This document shows positions 56,320-64,000 of a stretch of 64,000 nucleotides of DNA, in pieces. The stretch's first letter is position 1. Each line of letters starts with the position of its first letter. The stretch lies in contig JACJDG010000003.1 in assembly GCA_016432725.1 (NCBI GenBank), forward strand, positions 2,852,001-2,916,000. Direction: 5' to 3'. A program made the position numbers and the translations under genes. The notes under the pieces were generated by a model, which was not told the origin of the DNA, searched no databases, and saw nothing but the letters and a program-made list of their open reading frames with translations. The DNA comes from Streptomyces sp. DHE7-1. Lineage in GTDB: Bacteria; Actinomycetota; Actinomycetes; Streptomycetales; Streptomycetaceae.

Positions 56320-57775
56320 TCACATCCGCGGGCCGGCGTCCGGCAGCGCGTTGCGGCGGATCACGTCGCTGTACCAGTGGGCGCTGGCCTTGGGGATGCG
56401 GCGCTGGGTGCCGTAGTCGACGTAGACGGCGCCGAACCGCTTCGAGTAGCCGTAGGACCACTCGAAGTTGTCCAGCAGCGACCACAGGAAGTAGCCCCGG
56501 ACGTCGACGCCGTCGGCGATGGCGCGCCGGACGGCTTCCAGGTGGCCGCGGAGATAGGCGATCCGCTGCGGGTCGTTCACCTTCCCTCGGGCGAGACGTA
56601 GTCGTCGAAGGCGGCGCCGTTCTCGGTGACCATCAGCGGCAGTCCGGGGTGCGCCGCCGCCGTGCCGGCCAGCAGGGTGTGCAGGCCGTTGGCGTCGATG
56701 GCCCAGTTCATCGCCGTCAGCTCGTCGTTGGCGAGGTGGAAGGAGACGTCCTCGGAACCGGTCCAAGGCGAGTGGTCGCTGGCCCCGTGACCGTCGTTCT
56801 TGGTGGTGCCGGCGCCGTCGGCGGGGTGCGAGACCACGGTCGGCGAGTAGTAGTTGACGCCCAGCAGGTCGATCGGGCGGGAGATCTCGGCGAGGTCGCC
56901 GGCGCGCACCAGCTCGTCCCAGTCGACGATGCGGGCGGTGTCCGCGAGCAGGTCCTCGGGTAGGCGCCGTCGAGGATCGGGCCGGTGAAGATCCGGTTGC
57001 CGACCGCGTCGATGCGGCGGGCCGCCTCCACGTCGCCGGGGGCGTCGGTGAGCGGGCTCACCTGGTGCAGGTTGAGGGTGATGGAGAGCTGCGCGGTGCT
57101 GGGCAGGACCGAGCGCAGCGCCCCGACCGCCCGGCCGTGCGCGAGGTTGAGGTGGTGGGCGGCGCGCAGGGTGGCCGCCGGGTCGGTGCGGCCGGGGGCG
57201 TGCACGCCGGAGCCGTAGCCGAGGAAGGCCGAGCACCACGGCTCGTTGAGCGTGGTCCACACCCCGACGCGGTCCCCGAGCGCCCGGCCCACCGTCTCGG
57301 CGTACTCGGCGAAGCGCTGCGCGGTGTCGCGCTGCGGCCAGCCGCCCGCGTCCTCGAGTTCCTGGGGCAGGTCCCAGTGGTAGAGGGTGGCGACGGGGGT
57401 GATGCCGGCCTCGAGCAGTTCGTCGGTGAGGCGGCGGTAGAAGTCCAGGCCGCGTTCGACGGCGGGCCCCCGCCCGGTGGGCTGCACCCGGGACCAGGAG
57501 ACGGAGAACCGGTACGCCTGCAGGCCGAGGTCCTTCATCAGCGCCACGTCGTCGCGGTAGCGGTGGTAGTGGTCGGCGGCGATGTCGCCGGTGTCGCCGT
57601 TGCGCACCCTGCCGGGCGTGTGGCTGAAGGTGTCCCAGATGGAGGGTGTGCGTCCGTCCTCGGCGGCCGCGCCCTCGACCTGGTAGGCGGCGGTGGCCGC
57701 GCCCCAGACGAAGCCGGGCGGGAAGGAGAGGTCCGCGGCCGGCCGGGTCGTCGGCTCGGGTCGTACAGCGGTCAT
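56320..57775 (-). CDS. bglC: GH1 beta-glucosidase BglC (two frameshifts)
   Basis: About 485 residues with two bases restored. Typical GH1: [36 protein letters not shown], acid/base Glu in [19 protein letters not shown], nucleophile Glu in [15 protein letters not shown] and the ending [20 protein letters not shown]. Single missing bases near 56959 and 56585 split it. It hydrolyses imported cellobiose/cellotriose to glucose in the cytoplasm. Last gene of cebEFG-bglC, and its ribosome binding site overlaps a CebR-type box. Confidence 0.9.
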
Positions 57776-57777
57776 GG

Positions 57778-57791
57778 TGAGAGCGCTCCCA
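57778..57791. promoter_or_regulatory. CebR-type box at bglC start
   Basis: TGAGAGCGCTCCCA differs by one base from the CebR consensus TGGGAGCGCTCCCA. It is two bases from the bglC start codon and, on the coding strand, includes the GGGAG ribosome binding site. Confidence 0.8.
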
Positions 57792-57838
57792 AAGTGGCGT
57801 GTGGAAAGGTCGGTCTGCTGCCCGGGACGGCTGTGCCG

Positions 57839-58758
57839 TCAGCCCTTGACGGCGCCCGACATGATGCCCCCGACGATCTGCTTGCCGAAGACCACGAAGA
57901 CCAGCAGCAGCGGAAGTGTGCTGATCAGCGCGCCGGCCATGACGATGCTCTGGTCGGGGGTGTAGGAGGCGCTGAGCTGGCCGAGCGCCACCTGGATGGT
58001 GGGGTTCTGCTGGTTCAGGGCGAGGAAGGGCCAGAAGAAGTCGTTCCACGCCTGCACGAAGGTGAGCATCCCGAGCACCATCATGGCGGGCCGGGCCACG
58101 GGCAGGACCACGCTCCACACGATGCGGAAGTTGGTCGCGCCGTCCACCTTGGCCGCCTCGATCAGCTCGTAGGGCAGGGCCTCCAGCAGGTACTGGCGCA
58201 TGAAGAAGACGCCGAAGGCGCCGACGAGGGTCGGGAAGATCACCGACTCCAGCTTCCCGCCCCACCCGATGTCCGACATCATCATGAACAGCGGGACGAC
58301 GCTGAGCTGCGGCGGGATGGTCAGCGTGGCGATGACCGCGGTCATCAGGAAGCCGCGGCCGCGGAAGCGCATCTTGGCGAAGGCATAGCCGGCCAGCGTG
58401 CAGAAGAACAGGGTCGCCGCGGTGATGCAGCCGGCCACGACGACGCTGTTGACGATGGCCTTGCCCAGGTTGGCCTGCTCCCAGGCGGCCTGGAGGTTGC
58501 TCCACAGTCTGCCGCCCGGCAGCAGCGGCGGCGGGCTGTCCAGGACCCGCTGCTGGTCGTGCGAGGCGGCCACCAGGGTCCAGTACAGCGGGAAGATCGA
58601 TCCCAGGCCGACGACGACGAGGGCCGCGTAGGTGAAGGGGCCGCCCTTGAGCTGCTGGCCGGCGCCGAGCTTGAGGCGGGCGCGGCCGCCGCTGCCGGGG
58701 CGGACGGAGGGGCCGGGGTGAGGTCGGCCGCGGTCTTGATGGGACTGGTCGTGGTCAT
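57839..58758 (-). CDS. cebG: Cello-oligosaccharide ABC permease CebG, frameshifted
   Basis: A 306-residue MalG-type permease with one base restored near 58698. From ATG 58758 a Pro/Ala-rich cytoplasmic start reads TSPIKTAADLTPAPP; then the other frame gives PFTYAALVVVGLGSIFPLYW and six transmembrane segments. The EAA loop contacting the ATPase is EALPYELIEAAKVDGATNF. It ends at 57839, 63 bases before bglC. The ATPase (MsiK in Streptomyces) is not encoded here. Confidence 0.87.
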
Positions 58759-58772
58759 CGAAGTCGCTCCCG

Positions 58773-59771
58773 TCAGGCCGCGCTCTTGCGCACGAACCGG
58801 CCGACGATCCAGTTGATCAGGGCGATCAGCAGCAGCAGGACGAGCATCGCCCAGGCCACGGCGGCGGCCGGACCCAGGTGCCCCAGCTTCCAGCCGTAGT
58901 TGAAGAGGTAGATGCTGAGGGTTTCGTACTGGTGCTCACTGCCGCCGATGGAGCCCAGCGTTCCGCCCTGCAGCAGCAGCGGCTCGCCGAACAGCTGCAT
59001 GGAGCCGATGGTCGAGATGACGATGGTGAACAGGATCGTCGGCCGCAGCGAGGGGATCGTCACCTTGCGGAACTGCTGCCAGCGCGACGCGCCGTCGATC
59101 GAGGCGGCCTCGTACAGATCGGTCGGCACGGCCTGCATGGCCGCCAGGTAGATCAGGGCGTTGTAGCCGGTCCAGCGCCAGATCACGATGACCGAGATGG
59201 CGATCTTGGACGTCCACTCGCCGTTGCCCCAGTCGATGTTGTCGATGCCGGCGAAGTGCAGCACCCAGTTGAGGATGCCGCCGTCCGCGCGGAAGACCAG
59301 GGCGAAGACCAGTGCCGCGGTCGCCACCGAGGTGGCGTACGGGGTGAGGATGAGCGTCCGCCAGAACGTGCTGGCCCGCAGCTTGTAGTTGAGCAGATGG
59401 GCCAGGCCCAGCGCCACGAGGAGCTGGGGAACGGTCGATATGACGCCGATGACGAAGGTGTTGGCGACGGCGGTCCAGAACTCCGAGTCCTGGAGGATCC
59501 TGGAGAAGTTGTCCCAGCCGACCCACTCGGACTGGCCGAGGCTGGTCATCTCCACCCGGTGCAGGGCGATCCAGCCGGTGTAGAGGAGCGGGTAGAGCCC
59601 GAAGGCTCCGAAGATGAGGAAGAAGGGCGCGATGTAGGCGTAGGGCGACGCCAGGTCGTCGAAGCGCCACAGCCGGCTGCGCCAGGTGCGGGGGCCGGGT
59701 CCGTCGGACACGGCGCCGGAACCGCCGGGCGGCGGGCTGTACGCGCCCCGGGTGGGGGTTGCTGTTGCCAC
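58773..59771 (-). CDS. cebF: Cello-oligosaccharide ABC permease CebF
   Basis: A 332-residue MalF-type permease. GTG 59771 has AAGGA upstream and is preferred over the longer frame through GC-rich repeats. Six transmembrane helices start with YAYIAPFFLIFGAFGLYPLL; the EAA loop is QAVPTDLYEAASIDGASRW. It ends 14 bases before cebG, with which it forms the membrane channel. Confidence 0.9.
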   Translation of the reverse strand: MATATPTRGAYSPPPGGSGAVSDGPGPRTWRSRLWRFDDLASPYAYIAPFFLIFGAFGLYPLLYTGWIALHRVEMTSLGQSEWVGWDNFSRILQDSEFWTAVANTFVIGVISTVPQLLVALGLAHLLNYKLRASTFWRTLILTPYATSVATAALVFALVFRADGGILNWVLHFAGIDNIDWGNGEWTSKIAISVIVIWRWTGYNALIYLAAMQAVPTDLYEAASIDGASRWQQFRKVTIPSLRPTILFTIVISTIGSMQLFGEPLLLQGGTLGSIGGSEHQYETLSIYLFNYGWKLGHLGPAAAVAWAMLVLLLLIALINWIVGRFVRKSAA

Positions 59772-60202
59772 GGAGGAGTCCTTATCTGCAGGGTTTCGGC
59801 CGGATACGGGGCGGGCGCGGCGTCCGCCGGACCGCGCGCCGGCCCCCGTCCCGCGCGCCACGGCGGCCGGTACGGTACCGAGCCGCCCGGCCGGGCGGCC
59901 AGAGCCCGGCGGCCCGGATCCGGTCCGGCCGGCCCGGTACGCCGGGCGCGGCTCACGGACGCGGAGCGCGGACCGGCGCCTCGACGGTGCGCCGACCGGG
60001 CCGGCGCCCGGGTCCACCTCCGGTGCCGGGCACCGGATCCACCGCCCGGGCGCCGGACGCCGGTTGCCGCCGCGTCGGCGGTGCCGCGTCGCCGCCCGGC
60101 CACCGGTGGGCCCTCGCGGTCACGGCACCGGCGCGGCGGGACCCGGCCGGACGCGCGGGCGCGGGGCGGGCGGTCCTGGGGACCGGCCCGCCCCGGCGCT
60201 CG
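59772..60202. other. GC-rich cebE-cebF spacer with inverted repeats
   Basis: An unusually long (431 bp) gap inside the operon, over 75 percent GC by eye, with several overlapping palindromic stretches such as CCGCCCGGCCGGGCGG near 59882. No protein is supported. It could hold a partial terminator that lowers permease expression relative to the binding protein. Confidence 0.5.
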
Positions 60203-61525
60203 TCAGCCGATCGCCTTGTCGATCGACTCGGTCGCGGCCTTCCACGCGTCGGCGGGCTTGGTGCCCCGCTGCTCCATGTTGTTGATCTGCGTCGAGATCG
60301 TGTCCTTGATGACGGCGTCCTTCGGACCGAGCACCGCCTCGGGGATGGACTTGGCCTCGTCCGCGTAGATCTGACCGATCGGGGCGTCGTTGAAGTACGG
60401 GAGCTTCGCGCTCTTCACGTCGGCCAGGTCGTAGGCGCCCTTGTTGGACGGGAAGACGCCGATCGCCTTGAACACGGCCGCCTGCTGCTCGGGCGCCGTC
60501 AGCCACTTGACCAGCTCGGTGGCCTCCTTGACGTGCTTGCCGCCCTGCGGGACCGCCAGGAAGGAGCCGCCCCAGTTGGCCGCGGTGGAACCGGGCGCGC
60601 GGGAGATGTCCCACTTGCCCTTGAAGGCGTCACCGGAGTTGGTGGAGATCTGGCCGGCCATCCAGGCCGGGCAGGCCACCGTGGCCACGCTGCCCTTGCG
60701 CAGCGCCGCCGTCCACGCGTCGGTGAACTGCGGCAGACCGTGGGTCAGCTTCTTGGACGCGGCCTCGGCGGAGAGGTCCCAGCCCTGCTGCACCGAGGCG
60801 CTGTCCTTGTAGACCGGCTTGCCGTCGGTGCCGTAGTACTGCTTGTCCGAGGAGCTGACGACCGCGTTGAACATGGCGCTCGCGGAGTCCATGAAGTAGG
60901 TGCCCGACGGCGCCTTCTTCTTGTACTGCTCGCCGAGCTTCAGGTAGTCCTCCCAGCCGCCGGCTATCGCCTTGGCGACGTCCTCGCGGTCGGTGGGCAG
61001 GCCCGCCTTCTCGAACAGGTCACGGCGGTAGCACAGCGACATCGGGCCGATGTCGGTACCGGCGCCGACGACCTTGCCGTCCTTCGTGGTGGCCTGCTTC
61101 TCCTTCCAGGAGACCCAGTCGTTCACGTCGATCGACTTGCTCAGGTCGGCGAACTTGTCCGCCTGGGTGTCGACGACCTCCTTGATGCGGCCGACCTCGA
61201 CACCGGTGACGTCTCCCAGCCCGCTGCCCGTGTTCAGCTGCTGAAGAAGCTTGGGGTAGTAGTCCTGCTCGTTGGCGGTGACCTCTTCCTTCACCGTGAT
61301 CTTCGGGTGGAGCTCGTGGTACTTGGCGAACAGACCGGCCTCCTTGTAGCCGAACTGCCCGAAGTCGGCCACGGTGAGGGTGATCGAGCCGTCGGCCGAG
61401 GCGTCCGAGTCGTCGTCACTGCTGCAGCCCGTCAGCAGCAGGGCCGATGCCGTCAGGACCGTGGTGGCGAGGGCCGCCGCTCTGCGACGGCGACCGCCTC
61501 CGCCGTCGGTACCGGTGATGCGCAT
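60203..61525 (-). CDS. cebE: Cello-oligosaccharide-binding lipoprotein CebE
   Basis: A 440-residue extracellular solute-binding protein (family 1). ATG 61525 has AAGGAG eight bases upstream. Lipoprotein signal: RRAAALATTVLTASALLLTGC with the lipobox LTGC, then an acidic linker SSDDDSDASADGS. The binding domain starts ITLTVADFGQFGYKEAGLF; later WDISRAPGSTAANWGGSFL, typical of Streptomyces CebE. It binds cellobiose/cellotriose at the cell surface for CebFG. First gene of the operon, divergent from LacI copy 2. Confidence 0.92.
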   Translation of the reverse strand: MRITGTDGGGGRRRRAAALATTVLTASALLLTGCSSDDDSDASADGSITLTVADFGQFGYKEAGLFAKYHELHPKITVKEEVTANEQDYYPKLLQQLNTGSGLGDVTGVEVGRIKEVVDTQADKFADLSKSIDVNDWVSWKEKQATTKDGKVVGAGTDIGPMSLCYRRDLFEKAGLPTDREDVAKAIAGGWEDYLKLGEQYKKKAPSGTYFMDSASAMFNAVVSSSDKQYYGTDGKPVYKDSASVQQGWDLSAEAASKKLTHGLPQFTDAWTAALRKGSVATVACPAWMAGQISTNSGDAFKGKWDISRAPGSTAANWGGSFLAVPQGGKHVKEATELVKWLTAPEQQAAVFKAIGVFPSNKGAYDLADVKSAKLPYFNDAPIGQIYADEAKSIPEAVLGPKDAVIKDTISTQINNMEQRGTKPADAWKAATESIDKAIG

Positions 61526-62019
61526 TCCACTACTCCTTGTTCCGGTGGGAAACGGGACCCCAGGAAACAGACCGCCAAGGCTCGGCGGTCCGGACCTGCC
61601 CTCTCGATTTCGAGCAGCGGCCGGCTCACAGCACGCGACGTGCGGTGCAAAGGCGCTGGTCAACGGTGTGTCATGCGAGGTAGAGGGAAAGGCCATCAGT
61701 GCTTTGATCCGCGCGAGTCGAGCCCGGAACCTTCCGTGGGACCGCTCCCACGCGGCATGCCGGAAGACTCCTTGCTGCGGGGGTCGGGTGTCAAGACTTG
61801 AAAACAGCGTTGTTGCCTGAGCGTGTCCCAGACGTCACGTGAACGTGTCACGAAATCCCCTGCCCCACTCTGGACATCCGACTGCCTCCCAGTGGATCCA
61901 CGCTGGTCACAGGGATGATCTTCGCTCCGGCCCGGCGGACGGCCCGAACGGGGCGGCCGGTCCCGCCCCGCACTGGGACACAATGAGGCAAGCCCTTGCC
62001 GCACACCGGAAGGTGAACG
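61526..62019. other. Divergent ceb promoter region
   Basis: A 494-bp region between cebE and LacI copy 2 containing one CebR-type box at 61737. No gene is supported. Open frames here have atypical coding composition. Confidence 0.6.
61737..61750. promoter_or_regulatory. CebR-type box upstream of cebE
   Basis: TGGGACCGCTCCCA (one change from TGGGAGCGCTCCCA), flanked by a G/C pair to give GTGGGACCGCTCCCAC. It is about 210 bp upstream of cebE and 270 bp upstream of LacI copy 2, so it could control both directions. Confidence 0.8.
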
Positions 62020-63055
62020 ATGAGCCACGCCCAGCCGCCCGAAGCACTCGGCGTCCGGCGCCCGACGCTGAACGCCGTGGCCGCTCGGGCCGGTGTCGGC
62101 CGTGGCACGGTGTCCCGGGTGCTCAACGGCTCCCCCAGGTGAGCGAACGGGCCCGGGCGGCGGTGGAGCAGGCGATCGCCGAACTCGGCTACGTCCCCAA
62201 CCGCGCCGCGCGCTCCCTGGCCACCGCCCGCACCGACGCCGTGGCCCTGGTCGTTCCGGAGGCCGAGAGCCGGCTGTTCGCGGAGCCGTACTTCTCGGGG
62301 ATCATCAAGGGCGCCTCCGCCCGGCTCACCCACGCCGGCATGCAGTTGCTGCTGGTGCTCGCGCGGGACGGCAGGACACACCGGCGCCTGGCCTTGTACC
62401 TGACCGCCCAGCGGGTGGACGGCGTCCTGATGGTGGCGGTCCACCGCGACGACACCCTCCCGGACCTGCTGGACGAACTGTCCGTGCCCACCGTGCTGGC
62501 CGGGCGGCGCGGCGATCCGGAACCGCTCGGCCATGTCCGCGCGGACAACGGCGGCGGTGCCCGCAGCGCGGTCCAGCACCTGCTCGGCAGGGGGCGGCAC
62601 ACGGTCGCCACCATCACCGGGCCCTGGACATGGACGCGGCCCGGACCAGGCTCGACGGCTACCGCGAGGCCCTGCGGACCGCGGGGGTCGCGGTGGACGA
62701 GGAACTGATCGAGCCGGGCGACTTCACCGAGGAGGGCGGGCGCGCGGCGATGCATGAGCTGCTGCGCAGGCGCCCCGGGCTCGACGCGGTGTTCGCGGCC
62801 TCCGACGTGATGGCCTCCGGGGCGGTGCTCGAACTGCGCGCCGCAGGCCGGCGGGTCCCGGACGACGTGGCCGTCGTCGGCTTCGACGACTCGATCGTGG
62901 CGCGGCACATCGACCCTCCGCTGACCAGCGTCCGCCAGCCGATGGAGGAGATGGGGCGCGCCATGGCCGACCTGCTGCTGGACGAGATAGCGGGGCGGGC
63001 CGGCCGCCGCGAGGTGGTCCTGCCGACACGGCTGGTCGTGCGGGAGTCGGCCTGA
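62020..63055 (+). CDS. LacI family regulator, CebR-like (copy 2), two frameshifts
   Basis: About 345 residues with two bases restored (near 62134 and 62623). N-terminal HTH PTLNAVAARAGVGRGTVSRV followed by LNGSPQVS, identical in its core to copy 1 at 55061. The effector domain matches copy 1 closely (EPYFSGIIKGASARLTHAGM, PGDFTEEGGRAAMHELLRRR, LTSVRQPMEEMGRAMADLLL). By position it is the divergent partner of cebE. The near-identical recognition helices suggest both copies bind the same TGGGAGCGCTCCCA box. Confidence 0.85.
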
Positions 63056-63257
63056 GCGACGGCGCCGCCGCGCGATGCGGCCGCGAGCCGTGAACCGGAA
63101 CCGGGCACGGGCCGGGAAACGGAATCGGGCACGGGCGGTGAAACGGAACCTGGAGGCGGGCCGCCGGGACGGAGCCCGGGCAGGCTCCGCGACGAGCCTG
63201 CCGCGAGCCGCGCGCCGGCTGTGAGAGCTCGTACCGGGACGGGTGGGGGCTTCCGCA

Positions 63258-63271
63258 TGGGAGCGCTCCCA
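63258..63271. promoter_or_regulatory. Perfect CebR box upstream of second beta-glucosidase
   Basis: TGGGAGCGCTCCCA, a perfect CebR consensus box, within the 20-bp palindrome GCATGGGAGCGCTCCCATGC (63255-63274), 37 bp upstream of the second GH1 gene. Confidence 0.92.
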
Positions 63272-63308
63272 TGCACAATGGGGCGCAGCCGATCCGGGGA
63301 GTCCCTCC

Positions 63309-64000
63309 ATGACAGAGCCCTTGCCGTCCGCGCCCTTCCCTCCCGCGTTCCTCTGGGGCGCCGCGACGTCCGCGTACCAGATCGAGGGCGCGGTGCGGGA
63401 GGACGGCCGAACTCCCTCGATCTGGGACACCTTCAGCCACACCCCCGGCAGGACCGCGGGCGGTGACACCGGTGACGTCGCCGTCGACCACTACCACCGC
63501 TACCGCGAGGACGTCGCGCTGATGGCGGACCTGGGCCTGACCGCCTACCGCTTCTCCGTCTCCTGGTCCCGGGTGCAGCCGACCGGCCGGGGCCCGGCGG
63601 TCCAGGTGGGCCTGGACTTCTACCGCCGCCTGGTGGACGAGCTGCTGGCGCACGGCATCAAACCGGCGATCACCCTCTACCACTGGGACCTGCCCCAGGA
63701 GCTGGAGGACGCCGGCGGCTGGCCGGAGCGGGACACCGCCCACCGGTTCGCCGAGTACGCGCGGCTGGTCGGCGAGGCGCTCGGCGACCGGGTGGATCAG
63801 TGGATCACCCTCAACGAGCCGTGGTGCAGCGCCTTCCTGGGCTACGGCTCCGGCGTGCACGCCCCCGGGCGCACCGACCCGGCGGCCGCCCTGCGCGCGG
63901 CCCACCACCTCAACCTGGCGCACGGCCTGGGGGCGGCGGCACTGCGGTCGGTGCTGCCGGCCCGCGGCGAGATCGCGCTCAGCCTGAACTCCTCGGTGGT
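63309..64000 (+). CDS. GH1 beta-glucosidase (second copy, cut by window end)
   Basis: An open reading frame from ATG 63309 to the window edge, 230 codons. It is strongly similar to BglC at 56320: [38 protein letters not shown] and the acid/base motif [19 protein letters not shown]. The nucleophile Glu lies beyond the window. Preceded by a perfect CebR box and the CebR-like copy 2, it is probably a regulated paralogue. Confidence 0.9.
   Translation, partial: MTEPLPSAPFPPAFLWGAATSAYQIEGAVREDGRTPSIWDTFSHTPGRTAGGDTGDVAVDHYHRYREDVALMADLGLTAYRFSVSWSRVQPTGRGPAVQVGLDFYRRLVDELLAHGIKPAITLYHWDLPQELEDAGGWPERDTAHRFAEYARLVGEALGDRVDQWITLNEPWCSAFLGYGSGVHAPGRTDPAAALRAAHHLNLAHGLGAAALRSVLPARGEIALSLNSSV

Overview
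The window is chromosomal DNA of a Streptomyces, close to the S. coelicolor lineage. The evidence is very high GC with strong third-position GC bias, an adpA gene carrying a TTA codon, a desferrioxamine (des) locus behind IdeR/DmdR-type iron boxes, and a cebEFG/bglC cello-oligosaccharide locus with CebR-type boxes. Remembered S. coelicolor gene order (roughly SCO2770 to SCO2798) fits the right two thirds.

Layout: (1) 0.2-6.4 kb, carbohydrate catabolism: a translationally coupled Gfo/Idh - DUF993 - sugar isomerase operon, a divergent LacI regulator, a patch of tandem repeats, a GNAT enzyme and a second isomerase. (2) 6.6-18.4 kb: MFS exporter, secreted GH3 enzyme, RibD-like reductase, S37 peptidase, a small secreted protein, a fused asymmetric ABC exporter, a class-A-like serine hydrolase and a hypothetical gene. 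(3) 18.4-25.5 kb: symporter - ureohydrolase - TPP enzyme operon with a divergent PucR regulator, probably for a guanidino compound, then a phosphatase-like gene. (4) 25.5-27.4 kb: a Gly/His-rich secreted repeat protein, a broken small secreted peptide and an ABC transporter deletion relic. (5) 27.4-36.0 kb: thioesterase, acyl-CoA dehydrogenase, TetR, and a leucine/isovalerate-type operon (carboxylase beta and alpha, HMG-CoA lyase, AcdH) with two TetR-type operators. (6) 36.4-45.5 kb: desE, desF and desABCD, with a TnpB-only transposon inserted exactly between desB and desC. (7) 45.5-54.8 kb: GH20 hexosaminidase, Tat phosphatase, glmS, UspA, adpA, orn and tRNA-His. (8) 55-64 kb: cebE-cebF-cebG-bglC flanked by two CebR-like regulators and, at the right edge, a second beta-glucosidase running off the window.

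At least 17 places show a single missing base, nearly always in a run of G or C, splitting 14 otherwise well-conserved reading frames (isomerase, two LacI genes, ABC exporter, pucR, tetR, desF, desA, GH20, phosphatase, bglC, cebG, the small peptide). The pattern looks like homopolymer under-calling rather than biology, so these genes are annotated at full length with the shift noted. By contrast, the ABC relic at 26.6-27.4 kb and the TnpB insertion are structural and likely real. No CRISPR array, rRNA or phage was seen.
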